Positions 42,524 to 50,283 of a DNA stretch of 64,000 nucleotides are shown in pieces; positions within the stretch are counted from its first letter, which is position 1; the number at the start of each line of letters is the position of its first letter. The position numbers and the translations under genes were made by a program. The notes beneath the pieces were generated by a model. That model did no database searches and was not told where the DNA came from. It saw nothing but the letters and a program-made list of their open reading frames with translations. Origin of the DNA: UBA1724 sp051884615 (lineage in GTDB: Bacteria > Verrucomicrobiota > Lentisphaeria > Oligosphaerales > Oligosphaeraceae); assembly GCA_051884615.1 (NCBI GenBank), contig JBJEVT010000013.1, forward strand, positions 1 to 64,000. Direction: 5' to 3'.

Positions 42524-44464
42524 CTACTCCTGTTCGTCCTGGATGGGCTTCAGGGGGATCAAATCCTCGGGGGTGACCTGGGGCGGCGGGGTGTACACCA
42601 CATATTCGCCCTTCTCGTTCACGATGGTGGCGGTGACGAAGATCAGGAGGTTGGTGGGGGTTTCCCGGATTTCCTTGTGGCGGAAGAGCGCCCCCAGGAA
42701 GGGAATGTCGCCCAGGAAGGGAACCTGGCGGACCGTGGCGGTCTTGGCGTTCTCCACCATGCCGCCCAGAATCACCGTCTCGCCGCTGCGGATGCCCACG
42801 CTGGTGGAGATGCCCTGCTCGTGGGTGCGGGGCAGCTTCACGTCGGTGACATAGGTGTTGGTGACTTTGTCCGCGGTCTCGCTCTGGGTGGAGGTGTAGT
42901 CCTCCCACTGGAGAAAGGTGATGATCTCCGGCTTCAGGCCCAGCAGGATGGTCTGCATGTCGTTGCCGATGTTCACCTTCACGTCCACCGTGATGCCCAA
43001 TTGCAGGGAGGCGGGCTTGCCCCGGGGCACCAGTACCTGGTTGGTGCCCTTGTCCCCCTGGTCGATGGCCTGGACGGTGTATTCCTCGAAGTAATACAGC
43101 TTGTCTCCTTTCCGGATGCGGGCGGTGCGGTTGTTCAGGGTGGTGACCCGGGGCGCGGAGACGATGACGGAGCTGGATTTGCTCTGGATGGCGGAGATGA
43201 GCATGTCGTAGGAGCGGTTGCCCAGGATGCCGCTGATGGTCATGGCGGCCACGCCCTCCGCATTCTCCCGCTTGATGGCGCTCAGCTCGGTGAAGAAGTC
43301 GGAGATGTTGGCGTTGGTCTGGTTGTCCGGCGTCATGGTCTCCCCGCCTTTGCCGCCGTTGGCCTTGGTGAATTCCACCCCCACGTCGTGCAGGTCGCTC
43401 TCGCTGATGGCGATGAAGCGGGCCTCGATGACCGCCTGCAGCGGGGGACGGTCCAGCTCGTGGATGAGCTTCTCCAGCTGGCGCAGACGCTCCCGGGTGT
43501 CGGTGACGATGAGGAGGTTCCGGTTGGGGTAGTGGGAGTAGCTGCCGCCGGTGACGCATCCCTCGTAAAACTTCTTCAAGGCGTCGGCCAGGTCGGTGTC
43601 CTCCTCGGTGGAGGAGGCGAAGGAGGTCTTGCCGGAGACGCCCAGGCCCTCGGGCACCTTGGGCACGACGCCGTGGCGCAGATGGATGATCCGGGTCTCC
43701 AGGTGGTATCCGCTGCCGGCGGGGGCGGGATTGACCCAGATCAGGTGGTCGGAGACGCTGAAGGAGACGCCCAGGTTCTTGGAGATGTAGGCGAAGACCT
43801 CATACAGGGGGACGTCCCGGAAATTGCAGGAGAAGGTCTTGTTCTTCACGGCCTCGTCGCTGAAGATGATGTTCAGGGAGTCGGCGATGTTGAGCTCGTC
43901 CAGCTCCTGGAGCTGCTGGGCAAGGGAGGAAAGGGGCATGTTGCTGACCTTCAGGGAGATCTTCCGGGTGAGCATCTCCTCCAGCTTCCCCATGGGGATG
44001 AACTCCGGCTCCAAATCCGGCGTGATGCTCACCACCGTGTCGTAGGATTCCGGCACCAGCTGCAGGTTGGCGGCCTCGTTCAAGGCGCGCTGGTGGTTGA
44101 TGGCGAGGGCGGTCTCGTTGACCCCCATGTTCCGCGCCAGGGAGTTGAGACGCCGCAAATCCTCGATCTCCTCCTTGTGCTCCGTCAGGGCGTCCAGGGT
44201 GGAAAGCACTTCGTCCGCCTTGTCGTAGTTCCGGGCGCTGATGAGGTCGCGCACCAGGGCGAACCGCTGACGCACCTGGGCCTCCAGGGCACGATGACGC
44301 GCATCCTGCTCCAGCTTGGAACGCTGGGGACGGTTCCGGGACTCCAGCAGTCCCTCCAGCTCCGCCCGGGGGGAGAGTCTCTGGCAGGAGACTCCCAGGA
44401 GAAGAAGCGCCAGAAAGAGCGGCAGAGGCGGCAGGGCCAGTCGTCGAGCTATGGAGTTTCTCAT
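42524..44464 (-). CDS. Secretin, type IV pilus outer-membrane channel (PilQ/GspD, Amuc_1098-like)
   Basis: A 646-residue outer-membrane secretin. The signal sequence ends in LLLLGVSCQ, an imperfect lipobox, so it may be a lipoprotein. N-terminal helical repeats (about 30-110) precede N0/N1-type domains and the secretin core, with the signature VPFLGDIPFLGALFRHKEIRETPTNLL-type ending near residue 600. It would form the pore for the pilus or secreted substrate. It is the first gene of the five-gene pilus set, 44 bases after ffh. Confidence 0.9.
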   Translation of the reverse strand: MRNSIARRLALPPLPLFLALLLLGVSCQRLSPRAELEGLLESRNRPQRSKLEQDARHRALEAQVRQRFALVRDLISARNYDKADEVLSTLDALTEHKEEIEDLRRLNSLARNMGVNETALAINHQRALNEAANLQLVPESYDTVVSITPDLEPEFIPMGKLEEMLTRKISLKVSNMPLSSLAQQLQELDELNIADSLNIIFSDEAVKNKTFSCNFRDVPLYEVFAYISKNLGVSFSVSDHLIWVNPAPAGSGYHLETRIIHLRHGVVPKVPEGLGVSGKTSFASSTEEDTDLADALKKFYEGCVTGGSYSHYPNRNLLIVTDTRERLRQLEKLIHELDRPPLQAVIEARFIAISESDLHDVGVEFTKANGGKGGETMTPDNQTNANISDFFTELSAIKRENAEGVAAMTISGILGNRSYDMLISAIQSKSSSVIVSAPRVTTLNNRTARIRKGDKLYYFEEYTVQAIDQGDKGTNQVLVPRGKPASLQLGITVDVKVNIGNDMQTILLGLKPEIITFLQWEDYTSTQSETADKVTNTYVTDVKLPRTHEQGISTSVGIRSGETVILGGMVENAKTATVRQVPFLGDIPFLGALFRHKEIRETPTNLLIFVTATIVNEKGEYVVYTPPPQVTPEDLIPLKPIQDEQE

Positions 44465-44508
44465 GGTTGTGCTTGCTTGGGGGCCTGAGGGGAGGGAAAG
44501 GGGGCGTC

Positions 44509-46029
44509 CTAGTGCTTCCGGTTCTTCTTGCGGGCGGCCTTTTCCTGCTTGCGCTTGGCCTCCTTCCGGGCTTTTTCCCGTGCCCGGGAGAGGGCGTCCT
44601 GGTGGCTGAGCCCGTTCTGGGCGTAGCCGGCGGCCTTGCCCAGACCGCCGCCGGAGGCGCTCTTCTGCAGCATGCCGGCCATGTCCGCCAGGCCATTTCC
44701 CTGGAAGAGGGAGCCCAGCATGGAGGCGCCGCCGCCCTGGCTCATCCGGGCCATGACCTCCCGCATGTTCATGAAGACCCGGATCTGCTCCGTCACCTGC
44801 TGGGGCGTGGAGCCGCTGCCCCGGGCGATGCGGGCCCGGCGGCTGGCGTTGATGGTCTCCGGGGCCTGGCGCTCCTGGGGCGTCATGGAGTGGATGATGC
44901 CCTGGGTGCCGCGGAAGGCCTTCTCGTCCATGAGCTCCGGGGGAAGGGAGCCCATGCCGGGCAGGAACTTCAGCAGATTCATCAGACCGCCCATCTTCTG
45001 GATGCGGGACATCTGCTTCAGGAAATCGTCGAAGTCGAAGGTGGCGTTCCGCACCTTCTCCTCCAGCTTCCGGGCCTCGTTCTCCTCGAATTCGGCATGA
45101 GCGCGCTCCACCAGGGTCAGGATGTCGCCCATGCCCAGAATCCGGGAGGCCATGCGGTCCGGATGGAAGGTCTCCAGATCCACGGTCTGCTCGCCGGTGG
45201 CGACGAACTTGATGGGCTTGCCGGTGGTCTGGCGCATGGAGAGGGCCGCGCCGCCCCGGGCGTCGCCGTCCAGCTTGGTCAGGATGATGCCCGTCAGATC
45301 CAGGGCCTGGTCGAAATGCCTGGCGACGGAGACCGCCTCCTGCCCCAGGGCGCCATCCGCCACCAGCAGGATTTCCTGGGGCCGCACCGCCTCCTTCAGG
45401 CGCACCAGCTCCTGCACCAGGGGCTCGTCAATCTGAAGACGTCCGGCGGTGTCCAGCAACACCACCTGGCAGCTCTTCTCCTTGGCCGCCTGGATGGCCT
45501 CCCTTGCCACCTGGATCACGTCGTGGCTCTGCCGGTTGGCGTGGACCGGCAGGGAGAGGGACTGCCCTAGCACCTCCAGCTGGTCGATGGCGGCGGGACG
45601 GGTCAGGTCGCAGGCGGCCAGCAGGGTGCGCTTCTTGTATTTCTTCTGGAGCAGGCTGGCCAGCTTGGCGGCGGTGGTGGTCTTGCCGTTGCCGTTGAGG
45701 CCGCAGAGCATGAAGATGACGGGCTCCCCGGGGGCGGCTCCCTCCAACGCCAGAGGCGCCTCCTGGCTCCCCATCAGCTCCACCAGTTTGTCGTAGACCA
45801 CCTTGATGGCCTGCTGGCCCGGGGTGACGCTCTTCAGCACCGCCTCCCCCAGGCACTCCTGGCTCACCTGCTGGATGAAGTCCTGGGCGACCTCGTAGTT
45901 GACATCGGCGGTGAGCAGGGCGTCCCGCACCTCCTCCATGGCCTCGGCGATGTTCTTCTGGGTCAGCTGGGAGTTTCCGGTGAGTTTCCGGAAAGCGGAA
46001 TGGAGTTTTTCGGTGAGGGAATCGAACAT
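44509..46029 (-). CDS. ffh: Signal recognition particle protein
   Basis: A 506-residue SRP54 GTPase that binds signal peptides and 4.5S RNA and delivers ribosomes to FtsY. It has an N domain (1-90), a G domain with G1 GLNGNGKTT (110-117), DTAGR and TKLDGDARGG, and a methionine-rich M domain with INASRRARIARGSG for RNA binding. The G1 loop is of FtsY-like type (N-G-N in place of the usual Q-G-A). A basic tail ends the chain. ATG 46029 is chosen by homology; the frame is open further upstream. Confidence 0.95.
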   Translation of the reverse strand: MFDSLTEKLHSAFRKLTGNSQLTQKNIAEAMEEVRDALLTADVNYEVAQDFIQQVSQECLGEAVLKSVTPGQQAIKVVYDKLVELMGSQEAPLALEGAAPGEPVIFMLCGLNGNGKTTTAAKLASLLQKKYKKRTLLAACDLTRPAAIDQLEVLGQSLSLPVHANRQSHDVIQVAREAIQAAKEKSCQVVLLDTAGRLQIDEPLVQELVRLKEAVRPQEILLVADGALGQEAVSVARHFDQALDLTGIILTKLDGDARGGAALSMRQTTGKPIKFVATGEQTVDLETFHPDRMASRILGMGDILTLVERAHAEFEENEARKLEEKVRNATFDFDDFLKQMSRIQKMGGLMNLLKFLPGMGSLPPELMDEKAFRGTQGIIHSMTPQERQAPETINASRRARIARGSGSTPQQVTEQIRVFMNMREVMARMSQGGGASMLGSLFQGNGLADMAGMLQKSASGGGLGKAAGYAQNGLSHQDALSRAREKARKEAKRKQEKAARKKNRKH

Positions 46030-46112
46030 GGGGGGGAGGGGGAGAAGGGAGGTTGCCGCGCCGGAGGCCCCGGCGGGATCAGAGTCGGGAAAAGGAGGGG
46101 GAAAGGACGGCG

Positions 46113-47288
46113 CTAGGAGAGGGAGAGGACCTGCGCCCCGTCGTCGGCCTGGAGAATCATGGGCTGGGTGGCGAGACCGGTCTCCCGCTGGTAGCCCGCC
46201 TGCAGCTGCCGGGCGTAGGACTCGGCCAGGGGGGATTCCACCAGATGGACGGTGATGCCGCCAAAGCCGCCGCCGGAAAGCCGCGCCCCCAGATGGCCGG
46301 GGAGCTTCCGGCCCAGGGAGACCAGCATGTCCAGCTCCGGACAGCTGTTCTCGAAGTTCAGACGGCTGGAATCGTGGGAGAGATCCATGAGCTTGCCAAA
46401 GGCCGCCACGTCCCCGCTCTGCAGGGCCTGGCTGCCGCGCGCCACCCGGTCGATCTCCTCCACCACATGGCGGGCGCGGCGGTAGACCCGCTCCTCCAGC
46501 GACGCCCGGGCGGCCTCCAGACGGGCGGGGGTGACATCCCGAAGGGCCTCCACCCCCAGGATGCGGGCGGCCGCCTCGCAATCCGCCCGGCGCTCGTTGT
46601 ATTCGTTGGTCAGGTTGTGCTTCACATGGGAGTTGGCAACCACGAAGGAGGTTCCCTGGGGAACCGGCACGTTGACCACCTGTAGGCTCCGGAAATCCGA
46701 ATGAATCAGATGACCCCGGCGCCCCCTCAGGGAGCTGAACTGGTCCATGAGGCCCGTGTTGGCACCCACGTAGTGGTTCTCGCTCCCCTGCCCGATCCGC
46801 GCCATCTCCTGCCAGCCCAGCTCCGAGCCGCAAAGCTTGTCCAAAGACTTCACCACCGCCATCTCCAGGGCGGCGGAGCTGCTCATGCCCGCCGACAGCG
46901 GGACGTTCCCCGTGACCACCATGTCAAAGGCGGGCACCACGATGCCCCGGGCGTTGAACTCGCAGACGATGCCCTTGATGTAGTTGGCCCAGTCCCGGGG
47001 AGTCTTCCGGTCCAGGGCGTCCAGCCGGAACTGCCGGGCCGACTTCCCCTTGACATCGTAGAGACGGCACATCATCCCCGCCTCGGCCTCGGGATTGCGG
47101 GCCACCGCCACCTTGGCGAAACGGTCGATGGCCACGGAAAGGACGGTCCCCTGGTTGTAGTCCGTGTGGTTTCCCAGAATCTCCAGGCGCCCGGGGGCGC
47201 AGGCGAAGAGGGTGGCGCTGTGGCCGAATTGTCCTTGGAAGGCCTGGGCCAACGACGTCAGGACGGGGTCTTGGAGAGAAATCTGCAT
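46113..47288 (-). CDS. galK: Galactokinase
   Basis: A 391-residue GHMP kinase that phosphorylates galactose at C1, the first step of the Leloir pathway. The substrate motif is GRLEILGNHTDYNQG (33-47), a variant of the usual GRVNLIGEHTDYN. The ATP loop is VPLSAGMSSSAALE and motif 3 is LSGGGFGG. A TATATT hexamer lies about 60 bases upstream. It marks the left border of the restriction island. Galactose released by the GH42-like protein could feed this step. Confidence 0.93.
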   Translation of the reverse strand: MQISLQDPVLTSLAQAFQGQFGHSATLFACAPGRLEILGNHTDYNQGTVLSVAIDRFAKVAVARNPEAEAGMMCRLYDVKGKSARQFRLDALDRKTPRDWANYIKGIVCEFNARGIVVPAFDMVVTGNVPLSAGMSSSAALEMAVVKSLDKLCGSELGWQEMARIGQGSENHYVGANTGLMDQFSSLRGRRGHLIHSDFRSLQVVNVPVPQGTSFVVANSHVKHNLTNEYNERRADCEAAARILGVEALRDVTPARLEAARASLEERVYRRARHVVEEIDRVARGSQALQSGDVAAFGKLMDLSHDSSRLNFENSCPELDMLVSLGRKLPGHLGARLSGGGFGGITVHLVESPLAESYARQLQAGYQRETGLATQPMILQADDGAQVLSLS

Positions 47289-47610
47289 AGCCGGGGAAAA
47301 GGGAAGACAGGCACAGGGGCAGAACACGCCCACACCGGGAAACTTCTTAATATACTCCCCAGCCCCCCTGGACCACGCTCCCCCACGGAGAAAATCCCAC
47401 CTGCAGGAACCCAGGGAAAAACAGGGGAAGGGGAGGGGGGGATCCCCGGGCAATGGAGGCAAAGGGATGGTGCTTCTGGCGAAGAGGGAGGATCTCCTCC
47501 CCGTGCCCGGAGAGCCTGGGGGACTGTGTTTCTGTCCCTGGGGGTGCCACTGGGGGCTCCAAAGGGAGGACCACTCCCTGGCCAGCACCTTGGAATGGTT
47601 GTCGCTTTTT
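47289..47610. other. Spacer between galK and the invertase remnant
   Basis: About 320 bases with no recognised gene. It contains the possible galK promoter near 47349 and otherwise GC-rich, purine/pyrimidine-biased sequence. The left boundary of the defence island falls in or next to this stretch. Confidence 0.4.
47349..47354 (-). promoter_or_regulatory. Possible -10 element (TATATT) for galK
   Basis: TATATT on the minus strand lies about 60 bases before the galK ATG. No clear -35 hexamer is present. Confidence 0.35.
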
Positions 47611-47918
47611 CAGACGATGGTTGTCCTTGATTGTCCAAGCCTGCCCTTCCTTGTTCATGTACTGGTTCAATATCCCCACGGTCATCAAGAGATTCCGACC
47701 AAGACGAGACAACTCGGTGCAAATCAGGACATCCCCTTTCTTCATTTTCCCCATCACCTTGCCCAGCTTCCGGTTCCCGTGCAATTTGGTCCCCTAAAAA
47801 GCCTCCTCCCCCAAAACGCCAAGGACACAGCAATCCTCCAGACAAAACCACCGCCCTCAAATCACAGGTTCTCTGCCGCCTGCCCGTCCGTGCAGACCCG
47901 AATGTCCCCGCAGCTCAT
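47611..47918 (-). pseudogene. Decayed Mpi-type serine DNA invertase
   Basis: The N-terminus of a serine recombinase can be read from ATG 47918 (GDIRVCTDGQAAENL, matching the family start G-Y-x-RVSTDxQTxENQRFE), but a TGA at 47862-47864 replaces an Arg codon. In a different frame the protein resumes as EEAF, TAG stop (47794-47796), then GTKLHGNRKLGKVMGKMKKG. It continues through ELSRLGRNLLMTVGILN to TIKDNHRL, close to the Bacteroides-type Mpi invertases. The catalytic-core C-terminus and helix-turn-helix are missing. Two stops and a frameshift make it non-functional. It lies beside the invertible hsdS pair. Confidence 0.8.
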
Positions 47919-48039
47919 GTGCTTGCGCCTTGCTTTGGGATGAGTGTAACCCACTGTCTGTAAATGGATAAGCTACAGGCCAGGGAAGGATAGCATTAAT
48001 GAGGGGGATTTTCTGGCTAGGAATAAAAAAATCCAATTT

Positions 48040-49200
48040 TTGCAGTTGAAACAGCTTGGATATACATACAATGGCTTAACTGGAAAAAGTAAAAAAGATT
48101 TTGGTCACGGTCAAGGGAAATATATAACATTTCTTAATGTATTAAATAACACAAAAATCGATCATGATATTCTTGAGAAAGTAGATGTCTTGCCAACTGA
48201 AAAACAAAATACTGTTCAGAAAGGTGACCTATTTTTTAATACTTCATCTGAAATCCCCGAAGAAGTAGGGATGTGTGCGGTTCTGGACACAGATTTACAA
48301 GAAACCTATCTGAATAGTTTCTGCTTTGGTTTTCGTCTAAAGGAAATCTTCTCAAATTCTGTGTTACCACTGTATTTGGTTCATTTATTCAACGGAAAAT
48401 ATGGACGAAATACAATGAAAATGCTTGCTCAAGGTGCCACGCGCTACAATCTTTCAAAAGAACAATTTCTGAAAATTATAATCCCTGTCCCTGATATACG
48501 GACTCAACATTCCGTGGTAAATATCCTAACAGATATAGAGGATAAAATCCTTTCACTGAAACATCGCATTGCCAAATACGAGTCTATCAAAAAAGCGACC
48601 GTTAGAAAGTTGATGACGCCAACTAGTGAATGGGAAATGACCACCATCGAAAACATTGCCAATGTTGTTACTGGGGCAACCCCATCAACTACTGTTTCAG
48701 AATATTGGGACAATGCAACCATTCCGTGGATGAATTCAGGGGAAATCAATAATCGTTTTATCACCCAAACAAAAAACAGTATTTCACAACTTGGTTATGA
48801 AAGAACATCAACACATCTTATTAAGCCTAATTCAGTACTTGTTGCACTTGCAGGACAAGGAACAACTAGGGGTAAAGTCGCTATAAACAGAATTAAATTA
48901 TGTACAAATCAATCTTTAGCAGCCATAACACCCTATAGACCAGAAGACTATGGTTTTATTTTCTGGAATTTGGATTCCCGATATGATGAATTAAGGTCCA
49001 TATCTACAGGGGACGGTGGACGGGGAGGATTGAACCTTCATTTAATAAAAACGCTTTCTATACAACTTCCTGATGAAAAAACACGTGATAAAATTTCAAC
49101 AAAACTATTCTCACTTTTTCAACTTGTGGACAAACTATATAATCAGATGATAAGGCTAAAGGACATGAAGCAATCCATGCTACAGTATTTCTTTGGCTAA
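48040..49200 (+). CDS. HsdS-like specificity subunit, probably silent cassette
   Basis: About 386 residues with two target-recognition domains: the first about 1-175 (LGYTYNGLTGKSKKDFG) and the second about 195-360 (WEMTTIENIANVVTGATPS). A conserved helix, KYESIKKAT, separates them. HsdS subunits choose the DNA sequence recognised by type I restriction-modification enzymes. No ATG begins the frame, which is open back to 47950 with only TTG or CTG candidates and no well-placed ribosome site. The gene is convergent with the operon hsdS and overlaps its stop by 4 bases. It is strongly AT-rich. I infer a promoterless donor of recognition domains. Confidence 0.75.
   Translation: MQLKQLGYTYNGLTGKSKKDFGHGQGKYITFLNVLNNTKIDHDILEKVDVLPTEKQNTVQKGDLFFNTSSEIPEEVGMCAVLDTDLQETYLNSFCFGFRLKEIFSNSVLPLYLVHLFNGKYGRNTMKMLAQGATRYNLSKEQFLKIIIPVPDIRTQHSVVNILTDIEDKILSLKHRIAKYESIKKATVRKLMTPTSEWEMTTIENIANVVTGATPSTTVSEYWDNATIPWMNSGEINNRFITQTKNSISQLGYERTSTHLIKPNSVLVALAGQGTTRGKVAINRIKLCTNQSLAAITPYRPEDYGFIFWNLDSRYDELRSISTGDGGRGGLNLHLIKTLSIQLPDEKTRDKISTKLFSLFQLVDKLYNQMIRLKDMKQSMLQYFFG
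48572..48601 (+). repeat. 30-bp inverted repeat, left arm (within hsdS-like gene)
   Basis: This 30-base sequence, starting CCAAATACGAG and ending AAGCGACCG, encodes the KYESIKKAT helix between the two recognition domains. Its exact reverse complement is at 49726-49755. Confidence 0.95.
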
Positions 49201-50261
49201 TCACCGAAGAAGTATTGAAGCATTGCCTTCTTAATATTGATTAATTTCTTTTCTCTCGCCGATAGATTACGTATCAATGTTTCGATTCTTGAAAAATGTT
49301 CAGCGAGGATTCTTTGTTTATCAACAGATTCTGGTAATCTTACCTCCAATTCTGATAGCATGGAGAGATGTCGAGCGTAACCAGATGGGATCTTACGAGA
49401 TGCACATGATGTAATAAGATATAGATAGTTACTATCAATATTTTTTCCTGCAATGATTATCTTTACTCCATCTCCTCTAACAGTAAACGGTGTTGAAACC
49501 TTCTTGACACAGCAAGTGTGATCACCAAATATGATGTAATTATCTTTAGGCACAATATAATTTTGACAAGATGGTATTGTGCCTTCATCTTCTCGTTGAG
49601 ATTGTGTTATTATACGCACGATTCTAGGTTCCTGAATATTTTTCTGCTCAAGATTCCAATTAAAAATGCTAAATAGCGCACTTAACTTTACTGTTCTCCC
49701 GTTATTGTTATTAAGCAAAAATTCGGTCGCTTTTTTGATAGACTCGTATTTGGAAATGAGATGTTCAATGACATCGATTTGTTTTTCTATTTTTGACAAG
49801 ATCTCTCCAATTTCATGTTGAACATGAATTTCAGGAAAAGGGAGTACAAAATCGACAAGATTTCTTGGATGGATATGAGGTTGTGCTCCTCCAGTTTGCT
49901 TTCTGTAAATTTCGGTTTGCATAGATTTCAGCCCAAAATAGAGATACTCAATATTGTAATTAGAATCTTCTGAAATTGTTGAGCAATCTGTGGCAAAGAT
50001 TGGTTTTTTATATAGGGCGACATAACCTGCGTTAGCTCCTGATGCGCTTATGGTAATCGTCTTCCCTTTTCTGTTTGCTTCATTGTGATATCCTGCCGGG
50101 TTAATTCCTCCCGCAATCACGGGAACATTGCCTCTCATGAAATTCTCTGATTTTAATGTTTGCCCCTTTTGAAACTTACAGACTTCACCCAGCCTAACGG
50201 TTTTCCAGTTGGATTTATCGTACTGAAAATCCCCCGTTTTTATGTTCATTCTATCATCCAT
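49197..50261 (-). CDS. hsdS: Type I restriction-modification specificity subunit
   Basis: A 354-residue HsdS. Recognition domain 1 (about 15-165) begins WKTVRLGEVCKFQKGQTL. The spacer helix KYESIKKAT follows, then domain 2 (about 180-330), and the C-terminal helix ends AMLQYFFGD. It pairs with HsdM to set the methylated sequence and with HsdR for cleavage. It is the last gene of the minus-strand operon, 22 bases after the HATPase gene, and has a normal ATG, so it is probably the expressed copy. Its second half can be exchanged with the convergent cassette by inversion. The recognised sequence cannot be predicted. Confidence 0.9.
   Translation of the reverse strand: MDDRMNIKTGDFQYDKSNWKTVRLGEVCKFQKGQTLKSENFMRGNVPVIAGGINPAGYHNEANRKGKTITISASGANAGYVALYKKPIFATDCSTISEDSNYNIEYLYFGLKSMQTEIYRKQTGGAQPHIHPRNLVDFVLPFPEIHVQHEIGEILSKIEKQIDVIEHLISKYESIKKATEFLLNNNNGRTVKLSALFSIFNWNLEQKNIQEPRIVRIITQSQREDEGTIPSCQNYIVPKDNYIIFGDHTCCVKKVSTPFTVRGDGVKIIIAGKNIDSNYLYLITSCASRKIPSGYARHLSMLSELEVRLPESVDKQRILAEHFSRIETLIRNLSAREKKLINIKKAMLQYFFGD
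49726..49755 (-). repeat. 30-bp inverted repeat, right arm (within operon hsdS)
   Basis: Perfect inverted copy of 48572-48601, at the equivalent position of the minus-strand hsdS. Flanking bases diverge immediately on the second-domain side and within a few bases on the other. Confidence 0.95.
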
Positions 50262-50283
50262 TGTTGTGTTAAGGCAGGAGCTG

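Noticed and set aside
47258..47860. A 200-codon minus-strand frame overlapping the invertase remnant
   Set aside because: Recombinase similarity lies in other frames; this frame shows only Gly/Pro/Ser-rich noise.
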